Part shown: positions 19,878 to 30,600 of the stretch, piece by piece
Layout of the letters: each line of letters starts with the position of its first letter
How positions within the stretch are numbered: position 1 is the first letter of the stretch
Origin: Bacteroidales bacterium
Lineage (GTDB): Bacteria > Bacteroidota > Bacteroidia > Bacteroidales > GCA-2748055
Direction: 5' to 3'
DNA: 64,000 bases
Assembly: GCA_030589895.1 (NCBI GenBank)
Contig: JAUUZQ010000005.1
Coordinates: 1 to 64,000, forward strand
Program-made: the position numbers and the translations under genes
The notes under the pieces: generated by a model
Told to the model about the DNA's origin: nothing
The model's input: only the letters and a program-made list of their open reading frames with translations
The model's database searches: none

Positions 19878-20567
19878 ATGCAAATACAAATCCTGAATCT
19901 GGTTGAGGGTGCGAAGGAAGCAACAGGACTTACGGTTATTATTGACGTGTTCAGGGCATTTTCACTGGATTGTTACCTTTTTAATAATGGAGCAGAGGTC
20001 ATTATTCCTGTGGGTGATATTGAGGAGGCATATCGACTGAAGAAAGAAAATCCTGATTATGTTCTCATCGGTGAGCGCAATGAGCAGATGCCGGAAGGTT
20101 TTGATTTCGGAAACTCTCCTTCTCATATTCTAGACCATGATTTCAGTGGAAAAACCATTGTACACACGACCAGTGCCGGAACACAGGGAATGGTAAACGC
20201 AATAAACGCAGATGAGGTTATTAGCGGCAGCTTCGTAAATGCCGGTGCCATTGTGGAATATATCAAGCATAAAAATCCTCAGACTGTATCCCTGGTTGCA
20301 ATGGGATATGGTGCTGAATATCCGGTTGAGGAAGATACTGCCTGTGCTGAATATATTAAAAGTGAACTGGAGGGGAACTCCTTTAACTTCCTTTCGGCAG
20401 TTGAGAATATACGAATTAGCAGTGGCGTCCGGTTTTTTCTTCCAGAGAAGCAAGATTATGCTCCCAAAGAAGATTTTGATCTCTGTCTGAACCTAAACAG
20501 GTTTAACTTTGTTTTGAAGAGGTACCACAATGGTGAAGGATTATTACTTAAAAAAATTGAAATCTGA
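19878..20567 (+). CDS. comB: 2-phosphosulfolactate phosphatase family protein (ComB-like)
   Basis: 'VIIDVFRAFSLDCYLFNNGAEVIIPVGDIEEAY', 'GFDFGNSPSHIL', 'TIVHTTSAGTQGM', 'EEDTACAEYIK'. Confidence 0.8.
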   Translation: MQIQILNLVEGAKEATGLTVIIDVFRAFSLDCYLFNNGAEVIIPVGDIEEAYRLKKENPDYVLIGERNEQMPEGFDFGNSPSHILDHDFSGKTIVHTTSAGTQGMVNAINADEVISGSFVNAGAIVEYIKHKNPQTVSLVAMGYGAEYPVEEDTACAEYIKSELEGNSFNFLSAVENIRISSGVRFFLPEKQDYAPKEDFDLCLNLNRFNFVLKRYHNGEGLLLKKIEI

Positions 20568-20568
20568 T

Positions 20569-21177
20569 ATGGCAAATTTAAAGGCAAGTTTTGAGAAGTG
20601 GAAAACACGAAAACTGAGACAGAAAATAGGTGATGTATTCTTCTGGGTATTCCTTGTGTTACTGATTATTCCCGGTCCCCGTAAGGTTATCACTACCGGT
20701 ATGAACAAGGTCTTTCTAAACCTTAAACATCCATCCATGGTAAATGAAGATTCCAGAATTCATTTGGATGATTCTGATTACCAATGGAATATACAAGATG
20801 AGGATGGGGATATCATTGATCCTGAAAGCTTTCAAAATGAGGTTGTCTTTCTGAATTTCTGGGCAACATGGTGTCCACCGTGTATCGCAGAGCTTCCTGA
20901 AGTACAGAAAATATACGATGCTTATGGCGACAAGGTTAAATTTGTCCTCATCACAAATCAACAACCCGCCGAAGTGAATCAATTTCTTTCAGACCGCGGA
21001 TATTCACTCCCAATATATTATGGTGGAAATAATCTACCTGAAAAAGTTGCTGTAAGGTCAATCCCTACTACTTATATTATTGCAAAAGACGGATCTATTG
21101 TAACAAAGAAGGTTGGAGCCGTGGATTGGGACAGTAAGGCAACACGAAAAATTTTCGACCAACTGCTCGATCAGTAA
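20569..21177 (+). CDS. TlpA-like thioredoxin-fold protein
   Basis: 'VVFLNFWATWCPPCIAELPEVQKIYDAYGDKVKFVLI' with N-terminal TM; ATG at 20569 immediately after the comB stop. Confidence 0.9.
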   Translation: MANLKASFEKWKTRKLRQKIGDVFFWVFLVLLIIPGPRKVITTGMNKVFLNLKHPSMVNEDSRIHLDDSDYQWNIQDEDGDIIDPESFQNEVVFLNFWATWCPPCIAELPEVQKIYDAYGDKVKFVLITNQQPAEVNQFLSDRGYSLPIYYGGNNLPEKVAVRSIPTTYIIAKDGSIVTKKVGAVDWDSKATRKIFDQLLDQ

Positions 21178-21244
21178 GTTCTGATCATTTTCAATAAGTA
21201 TTTTGATCAAGTTGTACTCCGGTAATCTTCAATCAGTTATTCTA

Positions 21245-22363
21245 TCAGGTCGTTTTACGGTAATTTCCAATAGCCAGAGAAAGTATCAACACTGAATATA
21301 TCAGCAAACCATAAAAATCCCTGGCAATATCCTGAAATCCTGATCCCTTCAAAAGAATCATACGTATGACACGCATGAAATAGGACAAGGGATTAATGAA
21401 GTTGATTTTTTGCGCCCAGACAGGCATGCTCTCAGTGGGCGTAAATATTCCACTCATCAGTATAAATGTTACCCAGATGAAAAATGCAACAAGCATCATC
21501 TGCTGTTGTGTAGATGAAATAGTAGAGAGGAAAAGTCCCAATCCCAGTGTCACCAAAAGATAGACGAAAGCCACTGAAAACAGCAGAAGCAGACTCCCTC
21601 TAATCGGAAGATCAACCAAAAATACGCCAATAAGCAGACCGAAAGCCAATTCGAACAAGCCTATCATCAGGAAAGGCAATAGTTTTGCAAGCAAAAACTG
21701 ATATTTCTTCACAGGAGTAACATTGATCTGCTCGGCAGTACCCAGTTCTTTTTCGCTAACAAGATTCAAGGCTGAGAGGAACATCCCTATCATTGTAACC
21801 AATATAACCAGGATTCCGGCAAACATATATATTTTGTAATCCAGCAATGGATTGTACCAATACGATGGTATTATTTCTATATTCAGGGCCATCCCCTGCC
21901 CTGCAAATCCTGATAATTCAGTTCTGAGATTATTGGAATAATCCCTGATGATCATGTTGCTATAGACATTGATCAGGCTACCCTCAGTGGCATTTATTGC
22001 ATTAATGATCAGCTGTACATCTGCTTCCTTTTCATTGATAAGATTCTGTTCGAAACCACTGTATATCTGAACAATAGCATCCACGTCATCACTCAGCAAA
22101 AGTGCCTCTGCCTGCTCATAACTTGCAACAGATCCTTTTACAACAAAGAATGGTGATCCATCAAGCTTTGAAACCAATCCCCTGGAATATTGAGACAGAT
22201 CCTGGTCAACCACCACAACTTCAATATTGCTCATCTCCAGATTGGCAGTATATACGAGTACGGTCAACTGAACAATTGGCATAACAAAAATCATCGGCAA
22301 CATCATCCGGTTACGGAAAATCTGCTTAATCTCTTTTCTCAACAGTGTAAGTAATACTCTCAT
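21245..22363 (-). CDS. ABC-2 type transporter permease (YbhR/YbhS-like)
   Basis: 'LLTLLRKEIKQIFRNRMMLPMIFVMPIVQLTVL', C-terminal 'GIFTPTESMPVWAQKINFINPLSYFMRVIRMILLKG'. Confidence 0.92.
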   Translation of the reverse strand: MRVLLTLLRKEIKQIFRNRMMLPMIFVMPIVQLTVLVYTANLEMSNIEVVVVDQDLSQYSRGLVSKLDGSPFFVVKGSVASYEQAEALLLSDDVDAIVQIYSGFEQNLINEKEADVQLIINAINATEGSLINVYSNMIIRDYSNNLRTELSGFAGQGMALNIEIIPSYWYNPLLDYKIYMFAGILVILVTMIGMFLSALNLVSEKELGTAEQINVTPVKKYQFLLAKLLPFLMIGLFELAFGLLIGVFLVDLPIRGSLLLLFSVAFVYLLVTLGLGLFLSTISSTQQQMMLVAFFIWVTFILMSGIFTPTESMPVWAQKINFINPLSYFMRVIRMILLKGSGFQDIARDFYGLLIYSVLILSLAIGNYRKTT

Positions 22364-22368
22364 TTTCC

Positions 22369-23475
22369 TTACTCTAATCTTGTTTTAAATCGTCGTACAG
22401 CCATCAATATGAAGAAAAGCGTCATCCCTAAAAGTATCAATGTCTCTTTCCAAACAAAAGCAAGCCCCGTCCCTTTTAGCATGATTCCCTTTATAATTAT
22501 AATAAACCAACGGACAGGCATAAGTGCTGAGAACCATTGTAATATAGTTGGCATATTCTCTATCGGGAAGATAAATCCGGATATAAGAATAGTAGGCAAC
22601 ATCAAGCCAAACATAGATATCATCATTGCACTCTGCTGCGTATTGGATACTGCCGAGATGAATACGCCAATTGAAAGTGACAGTGTAATATATAGCATGC
22701 TTTCAGCCAAAAGCAGGGCTATGCTTCCCACAAGAGGCACATGAAAAACAAACACTCCCAATAGAATGATCGTCACTGCATTTACAAAAGAAAGCAATAC
22801 ATACGGTGTCACTTTTCCTAAAATTATTTCAATAGCTTTCAAGGGTGAAGCCAGCAGTGGCTCCATGGTTCCAAATTCTTTTTCCCTGGCGATAGTGACT
22901 GAAGTCATCAAGGCTGAGATCAATATCAGGATCAAGGCCATCAAACCGGGAACAACCATATACACTCCTGAAAGTTCCTCATTATACATCATTCTCGACT
23001 TAACATTTATCTGCCATGGCAAGGAAATCTCCTCACTTTTTGATAAAAAATAGCTTGATATTATGGCCTGTGCATAGTTAACGGCCAGTTGAGCTGAGTT
23101 TGCATCTGAAGCATCTGCAACCAAACGAATGGATGCTGTTGATTCCGTTTTTATCCTGGTTTCAAAATCCTGACCAAACATCAATACAATTTTAGCCTCA
23201 CCACTTTCAAATACCTCGGCTATTTCTTTTTCACTCTGCAGATCACCAGCGTAGATAAAATACCCGGAAGAGGTAATCTTTCTGACAATTTCCCGGGAAG
23301 TGGGGTCCTTGGAATGATCAAGTATAGCGATACGAATATCCTTCACATCACTGCTCACAACATATCCAAACAATACGATCATTACCACAGGAAGACCAAA
23401 CAAGATGCCCAGTGTCCGTGGATCTCTGAAAATATGTCTAAACTCCTTGCGTACAAATCCGAGGAATCGCTTCAT
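22369..23475 (-). CDS. ABC-2 type transporter permease (YbhR/YbhS-like)
   Basis: 'GFVRKEFRHIFRDPRTLGILFGLPVVMIVLFGYV', 'AREKEFGTMEPLLASPLK', 'GFIFPIENMPTILQWFSALMPVRWF'. Confidence 0.92.
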   Translation of the reverse strand: MKRFLGFVRKEFRHIFRDPRTLGILFGLPVVMIVLFGYVVSSDVKDIRIAILDHSKDPTSREIVRKITSSGYFIYAGDLQSEKEIAEVFESGEAKIVLMFGQDFETRIKTESTASIRLVADASDANSAQLAVNYAQAIISSYFLSKSEEISLPWQINVKSRMMYNEELSGVYMVVPGLMALILILISALMTSVTIAREKEFGTMEPLLASPLKAIEIILGKVTPYVLLSFVNAVTIILLGVFVFHVPLVGSIALLLAESMLYITLSLSIGVFISAVSNTQQSAMMISMFGLMLPTILISGFIFPIENMPTILQWFSALMPVRWFIIIIKGIMLKGTGLAFVWKETLILLGMTLFFILMAVRRFKTRLE

Positions 23476-23547
23476 AGTTATCCTAAGTTGTTATTATTAA
23501 AATCTCACTCATTTTTCATTCTCTTTATTCATCCTTATTTATCATCC

Positions 23548-24288
23548 TTATTTATCATCTCCATTTTTCGCCTTTCTGGCCAGCTTCAGAAATACCTCAT
23601 TCATATTTTTCGCATTATACTTTTCCTTTAATTTTCGCGGTGTATCGAGATCTGCAATCCTCCCGTCGACCATAATAGTCACCCTGTCACAATACTCAGC
23701 CTCATCCATATAATGTGTAGTTACAAATACTGTGATTCCCTCTTTGGTGGCTTCGTGTATCATCTCCCAGAACTGACGGCGTGTTATCGGGTCCACACCT
23801 CCCGTAGGCTCATCCAGAAAGACTATCCTCGGCTGGTGAAAAATAGCCACTGAAAAAGCCAGTTTCTGTCTCCATCCCAGTGGTATATCCCGGATGAACT
23901 TATTCTTAATCTCCTCCATTTTCAGTCGCTCCAGGAGTTCATCCTCCCGATTCAATATCTCCTTTTTCCTCATTCCGTATATCCCTGCATACAACCTGAT
24001 ATTCTCTGAAACTGTGAGGTCTTCATACAATGAAAATTTTTGGGACATATACCCAATGTTCTGCTTTATCTTTTCGCGCTCTTTATAAACATTATATCCG
24101 GCTACCATTATCTCTCCAGAGGTGGGCGCTGATAATCCGCATAAAATCCTCATCACAGTTGTCTTCCCGGCTCCATTGGCTCCCAGGAAGCCAAAGATCT
24201 CACCCTCTTCAACATGAAAAGTAAGGTGATCATTGGCTACAAATGATCCAAATTTCTTTACCAGATCTTTCACACGTATGATATCCAT
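23548..24288 (-). CDS. ABC transporter ATP-binding protein
   Basis: Walker A 'GANGAGKTT', Walker B 'RIVFLDEPTGGVDP'. Confidence 0.94.
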   Translation of the reverse strand: MDIIRVKDLVKKFGSFVANDHLTFHVEEGEIFGFLGANGAGKTTVMRILCGLSAPTSGEIMVAGYNVYKEREKIKQNIGYMSQKFSLYEDLTVSENIRLYAGIYGMRKKEILNREDELLERLKMEEIKNKFIRDIPLGWRQKLAFSVAIFHQPRIVFLDEPTGGVDPITRRQFWEMIHEATKEGITVFVTTHYMDEAEYCDRVTIMVDGRIADLDTPRKLKEKYNAKNMNEVFLKLARKAKNGDDK

Positions 24289-24293
24289 ATTTC

Positions 24294-25232
24294 TTAGTGT
24301 TCTTCAGACATTAAATCATCATGCTTTTCAGATTTCATCAACGCCATAAAATAGTCTTCAATTCCCGGAGTAATCTGCTTTAAACTTAGAGCCGGTACAT
24401 TCCATCCCTTTATCGCTCTTTCCAGCTCTTCAGCCTCCTTTTTTCCATTTACCAGGAGATGGATCTCATCGCCAAACAAAAAAGCAGAGCTGCAGCCCTG
24501 AAGACCCCTGATTTTACTTAAGTACTCGTATATTCCTGATTTACAACGAAAAGAGTATAGAATCATGGCCTCATCAAAGCGTAAATCACCTGGTTTGCTC
24601 ACACTCAGCAGTTTACCGTGCTGAATCAGTCCCACCCTGTCGCAGAGTGCTGCTTCATCCATATAAGGAGTCGAAACGAGTATGGTGATGCCCTCTTTTT
24701 GTATACGCTTCAGCATATCCCAAAACTCTTTTCTTGAAACAGCATCAACACCTGTTGTAGGCTCATCAAGTATCAGGACATCCGGTCTGTGTATCAATGC
24801 ACAGGAGAGTGCCAGTTTTTGCTTCATCCCTCCCGAGAGTTTACCTGCAAGCCTATTTTCAAAAGGCTCAATGTGCGCGTAAATATCTTTTATGAGATCA
24901 TAATTTTCAGCAATGGTGGTTCCAAATACTGTTGCATAGAATTCAAGATTCTCTTTCACAGACAGATCGTGGTACAATGAAAACCGTCCCGGCATATACC
25001 CCAGAATTTTTCTTATTTCCCGAAAGTCTTTTCTAATGTCAAAGCCCTTCACAGATGCATCTCCCTCATCGGGAAAAATCAGCGTAGCCAGAATCCTGAA
25101 AAGAGAAGTTTTTCCTGCACCATCAGGACCGATAAGTCCGAACAGCTCACCCTCATTGGTTTCAAACGAAACGTCCCTCAGTGCTCTTGTCTCCTCGTAA
25201 GATTTTGATATGTTATTAATTACAAAAGACAT
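24294..25232 (-). CDS. ABC transporter ATP-binding protein
   Basis: Walker A 'GPDGAGKTSLFR', signature 'LSGGMKQKLALSCAL', Walker B 'VLILDEPTTGVD'. Start taken as MSFVINNISKSYEE. Confidence 0.94.
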   Translation of the reverse strand: MSFVINNISKSYEETRALRDVSFETNEGELFGLIGPDGAGKTSLFRILATLIFPDEGDASVKGFDIRKDFREIRKILGYMPGRFSLYHDLSVKENLEFYATVFGTTIAENYDLIKDIYAHIEPFENRLAGKLSGGMKQKLALSCALIHRPDVLILDEPTTGVDAVSRKEFWDMLKRIQKEGITILVSTPYMDEAALCDRVGLIQHGKLLSVSKPGDLRFDEAMILYSFRCKSGIYEYLSKIRGLQGCSSAFLFGDEIHLLVNGKKEAEELERAIKGWNVPALSLKQITPGIEDYFMALMKSEKHDDLMSEEH

Positions 25233-25236
25233 ACAC

Positions 25237-26115
25237 TTAGAAATTAAGTTCTGCCGGCATACCAATTTTTAATCGTCCATCATTCTTCACGCTCACTTTA
25301 ATGGCATAAACAAGGTTTACCCGTTCTTCACGGGTCTGAATGATTTTAGGCGTGAATTCTGCCTGTGAAGAAACCCATGTGACATATCCGGGAAGTTCTT
25401 CGATACCTTCTGCACCATCAATTTTGATTGTCACCTGTTTTCCTATTTCTACCTGAGAAAGTTGATCTCCACTCACATATGCTCTTAATATCAATTCATC
25501 CAGGTTTGCAATTTTATACAGTGTTACGCCTGGTGCAACAATCTCACCCTGTTCCTTATACTTCTGCAATACGAGGCCATCAATGGGATTCGATATGCTG
25601 GATTTTGCTATCAGGTCGTTCAACTGGATAATTTGTATTCTCAATGAGCCCTGCTCTGCACTAATGGTGGCTCTTTGAGTTTCCAGCGCAGCAATTTGAG
25701 ATTCCAGCAAATCAATATTACCTTCAATATCGTCTTTCTGTTTTGTAGTGGCAGCATCATCTTCAAGAAGTTTGTCCACTCTCGCCATCTCTCTTTCAAG
25801 GTTTTTCAATTGTATCTTACTTGAAGCAAGCTGGGCATTCAGTGTTCTTGTTTTCGTTTGAACGATTTTTATCCCAGCGAACAATTGCATTTTTTTCAAG
25901 TGCAGCTGCATTGTATCGATAACGCCAACAACAGTGCCTGACTCAATTTCAACTCCCTCTTCGACATTAAAATCTATAAGTTTCCCCTGCCCCTCAGCTG
26001 AAACCAGAACATCAATTACTTCGAAATTTCCGTAAGCGTCAGACTGATCCTTGTCATTTCCACAAGCATATAAAAACAGCGTGACGAGAAACAGAGGTAT
26101 TGTAAATTTTTTCAT
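25237..26115 (-). CDS. HlyD-family periplasmic adaptor (lipoprotein)
   Basis: Lipobox-like 'LVTLFLYACGND'; 'VLVSAEGQGKLIDFNVEEGVEIESGTVVGVID', 'SSISNPIDGLVLQKYKEQGEIVAPG'. Confidence 0.9.
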   Translation of the reverse strand: MKKFTIPLFLVTLFLYACGNDKDQSDAYGNFEVIDVLVSAEGQGKLIDFNVEEGVEIESGTVVGVIDTMQLHLKKMQLFAGIKIVQTKTRTLNAQLASSKIQLKNLEREMARVDKLLEDDAATTKQKDDIEGNIDLLESQIAALETQRATISAEQGSLRIQIIQLNDLIAKSSISNPIDGLVLQKYKEQGEIVAPGVTLYKIANLDELILRAYVSGDQLSQVEIGKQVTIKIDGAEGIEELPGYVTWVSSQAEFTPKIIQTREERVNLVYAIKVSVKNDGRLKIGMPAELNF

Positions 26116-26126
26116 CTCATTTGGTA

Positions 26127-27389
26127 TTATAATGTTCCTTTTAATAAATTATAGTTCGCTATTGACTTCATTAGTTGAAGTTTATGAGAAGATCTCTTTA
26201 TCCGCGTGAGACTCTCCTCATTTAATTCCAGGACATAATCTGTGGCAGAAATCACTCCATTGTCAAGTTTTGATGCTGCATTCCGGGTAATATCGATTCT
26301 CATTTGAAGCATCTTATCATCCATGCTCAATATATTGCTAAAGTGCTCCATACTTTCAATTTCGCGGTCTAATCCAGCCTGAATGTTCATTGAAAACAAC
26401 TCCTTTGAGTTTTCAATTTGCAGTTTTTGTTTCTCAATAATTTGCTTCTCCCTCCTGGTATTGTTCCAATCCCATATATGCCATTTTAATCCGGCACCCA
26501 CGAGAAAATATGTATCCACCTGATCATTCAACATATTATATCCCGGTTTGCCAACTCCTGCCTGTCCAAAAGCATAAACCTGGGGAAGTCTCTTTGAAGA
26601 TGCAAGATTTTTCCCGGCATCAAGTGTTGCAGACTGAAGATCAAAGAGGTCAAGTTCAGGACGTTCAGACAAGCCATCCGTATCTAACTCCAGGTAAGGA
26701 GATTCAATGATGATATCTTGTTCCAGCTCCCTTCCCAAATATACAGACAACACTTTTATTGCTCCCCTTCTGGCCGCATCCAGCTCGGATGTAGATTGCA
26801 GCACCTTAAGTACTTCAACGCTGATTATCTTCATATCCGTGTCCATTGCAACTCCATTTTCGACGGCAGATAAAAGTACTTTTTCACGCGTTTTTAAATT
26901 CTCCAATGCTACTTCCATGTTGCTGCGATTCTCCTGCAACATTAAGATGGAAAAGTAGATATCTGAAACCTGAGTTTTCAGGGCATAGAGATCCACATCC
27001 ACTCTCTGTATTTCAGAAGCAATTCTGGCTTTTTCATACTCCTTTTTCTGTTTTGAGAATCCACCATCATAAATGGTCTGATGCATATCCAGGTTCAAAC
27101 CATATTGTTCATGCGGTATAGCAGGAAAAGTGAATGGAGATGCCGGATCACTTTCAATTGAAACAACATCTGACTGGTAACTCACTTTTCCGTTCAACAT
27201 GAGTTGCGGATACCAGTTTGTCTGAATATTGTCCAGGGTAAGCTGTCCTTGCTCATCGATCAGATTCTTATCCCTTAAACGTGGAGAATTCTCCACCACT
27301 TCTTCAAGACATGCTGAAAGACTCAGTGTATCCTGGGCATTTAAGAGAAACGGAAAAAAGAGAATTAATATGGTATATCTTGCTTTCAT
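26127..27389 (-). CDS. TolC-family outer membrane efflux protein
   Basis: Signal peptide; 'LSLSACLEEVVENSPRLRDKNL', 'LDMHQTIYDGGFSKQKKEYEKARI', 'ATDYVLELNEESL'. Confidence 0.88.
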   Translation of the reverse strand: MKARYTILILFFPFLLNAQDTLSLSACLEEVVENSPRLRDKNLIDEQGQLTLDNIQTNWYPQLMLNGKVSYQSDVVSIESDPASPFTFPAIPHEQYGLNLDMHQTIYDGGFSKQKKEYEKARIASEIQRVDVDLYALKTQVSDIYFSILMLQENRSNMEVALENLKTREKVLLSAVENGVAMDTDMKIISVEVLKVLQSTSELDAARRGAIKVLSVYLGRELEQDIIIESPYLELDTDGLSERPELDLFDLQSATLDAGKNLASSKRLPQVYAFGQAGVGKPGYNMLNDQVDTYFLVGAGLKWHIWDWNNTRREKQIIEKQKLQIENSKELFSMNIQAGLDREIESMEHFSNILSMDDKMLQMRIDITRNAASKLDNGVISATDYVLELNEESLTRIKRSSHKLQLMKSIANYNLLKGTL

Positions 27390-27723
27390 CTGTATATAGT
27401 TTATTTTTATTGGTTAGATGGAGCATCCATTATAGTCATTGCCTTGTGTTTTGAAGTATTTCGACATGGATGGTTCATGATTAAGAAATGTTTAATAGTT
27501 TTTCCATCATAAATGGAATGATTGCTTTTCTCTGCTGCATTGCATTAAGAACTTTCTCACAGCTACTATGGCAACAAAAGTAATTGTTCATTTAACCGTT
27601 GAGCAATTTAAAGAAAAGAGAGACTAAATATATTTATATTTCAAATAAGTTGGGTTTTTTAAGAGGTTTTTTATACTTATTATTGTACTCTTTCAAAAGA
27701 ATCAAATAAATTTCATATTAATT

Positions 27724-29481
27724 ATGCTAAAAAATATATTTTCATTACTGTTAATTATTATCCTGATCAGCACAAGCTGTAAGCCAAAAGTTGAAACTGA
27801 GATTTCAATACCTGAATTACAATCGATCCTGGACTATATTGCAAGTGATAGTCTTAAAGGTCGTTACCCCGGAACTGCTGAAGATAAAGTACTCGCTGCG
27901 TATATCTCTACTGAAATGAAAAATGCGGGTATGGACCTGCAAGCAGAACAAGGAGTTCAGTATTTTGATATTAATACCGGCATTGAATTCTCGTCAAGTA
28001 ACACTATTAGTTTCAACGATAACACATATTCTTACGACGAAAATGCAGAATTCCAGCCATTGGGATTCAGTTCCAATGATACATTATTTTCAGAAATTGT
28101 ATTTGCCGGCAAGCTTGGTGACTTTGATACCTATGGAGAGGATATAGAAGAACAGTCAGCTGGAAAATGGTTGATGGTAATGATCAACAATGATGCATTA
28201 TCTGCACCCATAAACAGTCGGGAATCTTATATTGAGCTCAGAACAAACGGTTTGAAGGCATCCGACCATAAAGCTGCCGGTATTGTATATGTAAGTGGAA
28301 GTGAAGAGGGACTCGAATTCCCTGAACTTTCTGACAGAAGCAGGCATGGACTACCCATTCCCGCTATCATGATTACCAGGGATTTGGCAAGTAAAATACT
28401 TCAATTGAAAGAAGATCAAGATATAGAAGCTCTCTCTCAAGAAATAACTCCTCAGAAGATGATACAAACGGGAGTTGAACTTGAGGCTCTTACTCAAATT
28501 GACATCACAACTTCGCCAAGTTTTAATTCAACTGCCCTGTTAACCGGAAGTGACAAAAATTTATCTGCTCAATATGTGCTTATTGGTGCCCACCATGACC
28601 ATTTGGGCTGGGGTGGCAGAGGAACTTCATCCAGAACTCCGGATACCATTGCAATCCATTATGGAGCTGATGATAACGCCTCCGGTGTAGCAGGGGTAAT
28701 GGAACTAGCTGAACTTATTAGCTCTCTGTCGCCTGCCAGAAGCTTTGCTTTCCTGACATTCGGAGGTGAGGAGATGGGGCTGCTCGGATCGAAGTTCTAT
28801 GCTGAAAATCCAACTGTAGAGCTGGAAAATGTACAGACAATGATCAACCTGGACATGATCGGACGATTAAATGAGGACCGTCAGATTCAAATAGGTGGAA
28901 TTGGAACATCACCCATTTTCAAAGCGCTGATCGACACCATTAATCTTAAGTATAACTTTAGTTTGAAATACTCTGAAGCAGGTTTTGGCCCTTCAGATCA
29001 CTCTTCATTCTATGCAAAGGACATTCCTGTACTGTTTATTTCTACAGGTGCACATACCGACTACCACACGCCTGCAGACAATATTGAGAGAATTAATTTC
29101 GAAGGTATGCAGGAGCTATTGTATTTTGTTTCAGACATAGCCATGGAACTCGCCAATGATTCAGTAAAAATTGAGTTTACTGAGGCAGGTCCAAAGACTG
29201 CTTCAAATTCGAGGGGGCGCATGGGCAAAGTAACTTTCGGTCTGATGCCTGACATGACCTATGATGGTGATGAAGGCATGCCTGTTACTTTTGTTACTGA
29301 AGGAAAGCCCGCTGCAAGTTGTGGTATGCAAGACGGAGACATTATTAAAGCCATCGATGGTAAGAGCGTCGGCAACGTTTATGATTACATGGAACGGCTT
29401 GGTCAGTTAAAAGTTGGACAGTCTGTAATTGTGAAAGTTGAGAGAGATGAAGAGGAGCTGGAGCTACTTATTCAATTGTAA
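27724..29481 (+). CDS. M28 family aminopeptidase with C-terminal PDZ domain (lipoprotein)
   Basis: 'YVLIGAHHDHLGWGG', 'HYGADDNASGVAGVMELAEL', 'TFGGEEMGLLGSKFYAENP', C-terminal 'PAASCGMQDGDIIKAIDGKSVGNVYDYMERL'. Confidence 0.92.
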   Translation: MLKNIFSLLLIIILISTSCKPKVETEISIPELQSILDYIASDSLKGRYPGTAEDKVLAAYISTEMKNAGMDLQAEQGVQYFDINTGIEFSSSNTISFNDNTYSYDENAEFQPLGFSSNDTLFSEIVFAGKLGDFDTYGEDIEEQSAGKWLMVMINNDALSAPINSRESYIELRTNGLKASDHKAAGIVYVSGSEEGLEFPELSDRSRHGLPIPAIMITRDLASKILQLKEDQDIEALSQEITPQKMIQTGVELEALTQIDITTSPSFNSTALLTGSDKNLSAQYVLIGAHHDHLGWGGRGTSSRTPDTIAIHYGADDNASGVAGVMELAELISSLSPARSFAFLTFGGEEMGLLGSKFYAENPTVELENVQTMINLDMIGRLNEDRQIQIGGIGTSPIFKALIDTINLKYNFSLKYSEAGFGPSDHSSFYAKDIPVLFISTGAHTDYHTPADNIERINFEGMQELLYFVSDIAMELANDSVKIEFTEAGPKTASNSRGRMGKVTFGLMPDMTYDGDEGMPVTFVTEGKPAASCGMQDGDIIKAIDGKSVGNVYDYMERLGQLKVGQSVIVKVERDEEELELLIQL

Positions 29482-29494
29482 ATATTAAAAAACC

Positions 29495-30370
29495 ATGAAA
29501 GTAAAAAAGACTCTTATATGGGTTATTGCTGTATTCATCACAATCGGTGCTGCATATTACCAACGTATTTCAGGTCCCACTCAACCAGTAAAGTATGAGT
29601 TTACAATTAATGACAGCATCATTAAATTTAAATTACCCAGGTCAAATCAAGGGGTTTCAAACTTCAATCTCAAATTAGAAGTGCCTGAAGAAGTATCCGG
29701 GAGAGTAATATACAGAAGATACCCAACCAATGAAGCATGGGATACACTTCAACTTCAGAGAAGCAGTGATACCTTGATGGTAAGACTACCTCAACAACCT
29801 AATGCTGGTAAACTTGAGTACTCCGTTGAGCTGTTTCAAGGTACTGAGGCTATCAATTTTCAGCAGACTGAGAATACCATCATTCGATTCCGGGGAAGTG
29901 TACCGGCCTGGGTGATAATTCCACATGTTCTGTTAATGTTCCTGGCAATGTTATGGTCAAATGCAACAGGAATCCTTTCCGTATGGAACATACCTTCCTA
30001 TAAGAAACATGCAATTATTACATCGACATTGTTTGTCGTTGGTGGCTTAATATTCGGCCCAATCATGCAAAAATATGCCTTTGGTGAGTACTGGACCGGA
30101 TGGCCGTTTGGCGGGGACTTGACCGATACCAAAGTGATGGTTTCTGTAATATTCTGGATTTTGGCGGTTGTCTTGAATCGCAAAAAAGACAGACCATGGA
30201 TAATGATCATTGCCGCCCTTATCTTGTTCATAATCTTTATGATTCCACACAGTGCCGCCGGATCTGAGTTTAATTATGAGAGTGGACAAGTTATTACAGG
30301 AATGATGGTATTGGTAACTATTGGAACTTCAGGTGTAAAATTTCCACTTCGGAAGAAGATAGGTTTGTAA
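29495..30370 (+). CDS. Conserved-looking integral membrane protein of unknown function
   Basis: N-terminal signal/TM, about 120-aa extracytoplasmic beta-rich segment, then several TM helices. Family not recognised. Confidence 0.6.
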   Translation: MKVKKTLIWVIAVFITIGAAYYQRISGPTQPVKYEFTINDSIIKFKLPRSNQGVSNFNLKLEVPEEVSGRVIYRRYPTNEAWDTLQLQRSSDTLMVRLPQQPNAGKLEYSVELFQGTEAINFQQTENTIIRFRGSVPAWVIIPHVLLMFLAMLWSNATGILSVWNIPSYKKHAIITSTLFVVGGLIFGPIMQKYAFGEYWTGWPFGGDLTDTKVMVSVIFWILAVVLNRKKDRPWIMIIAALILFIIFMIPHSAAGSEFNYESGQVITGMMVLVTIGTSGVKFPLRKKIGL

Positions 30371-30436
30371 GTTATTTAGGGGACATTAATAACTGATTTT
30401 TTTTACTTTTTAGCTTAAACTTCAAACTTAGAAACC

Positions 30437-30598
30437 ATGAAAAGATACCAATGTACAATTTGCGGCTATTTCTATGACCCTGTTGAAGGAGATCCTGATT
30501 CAGGCATAGCACCTGGAACAGCATTTGAAGATATTCCCGATGACTGGAAATGTCCGGTGTGCGGAGTAACAAAAGCTGATTTCGAGGAGGTTGAATAA
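30437..30598 (+). CDS. Rubredoxin
   Basis: [53 protein letters not shown]: two CXXCG knuckles and canonical spacing. Omitted from the ORF track (53 aa). Confidence 0.96.
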   Translation: MKRYQCTICGYFYDPVEGDPDSGIAPGTAFEDIPDDWKCPVCGVTKADFEEVE

Positions 30599-30600
30599 GG

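Noticed and set aside
19878-21177. ComB plus TlpA-like gene as a coenzyme M-type pathway
   Set aside because: ComB-like proteins occur widely without coenzyme M synthesis and no other pathway genes are in the window.
21245-27389. Novel secretion system
   Set aside because: ABC-2 permeases, two ATPases, HlyD and TolC partners match a known YbhFSRG-type exporter arrangement.
27568-27627. Small ORF MATKVIVHLTVEQFKEKRD upstream of the M28 peptidase
   Set aside because: Very short, no recognisable motif or supporting context.
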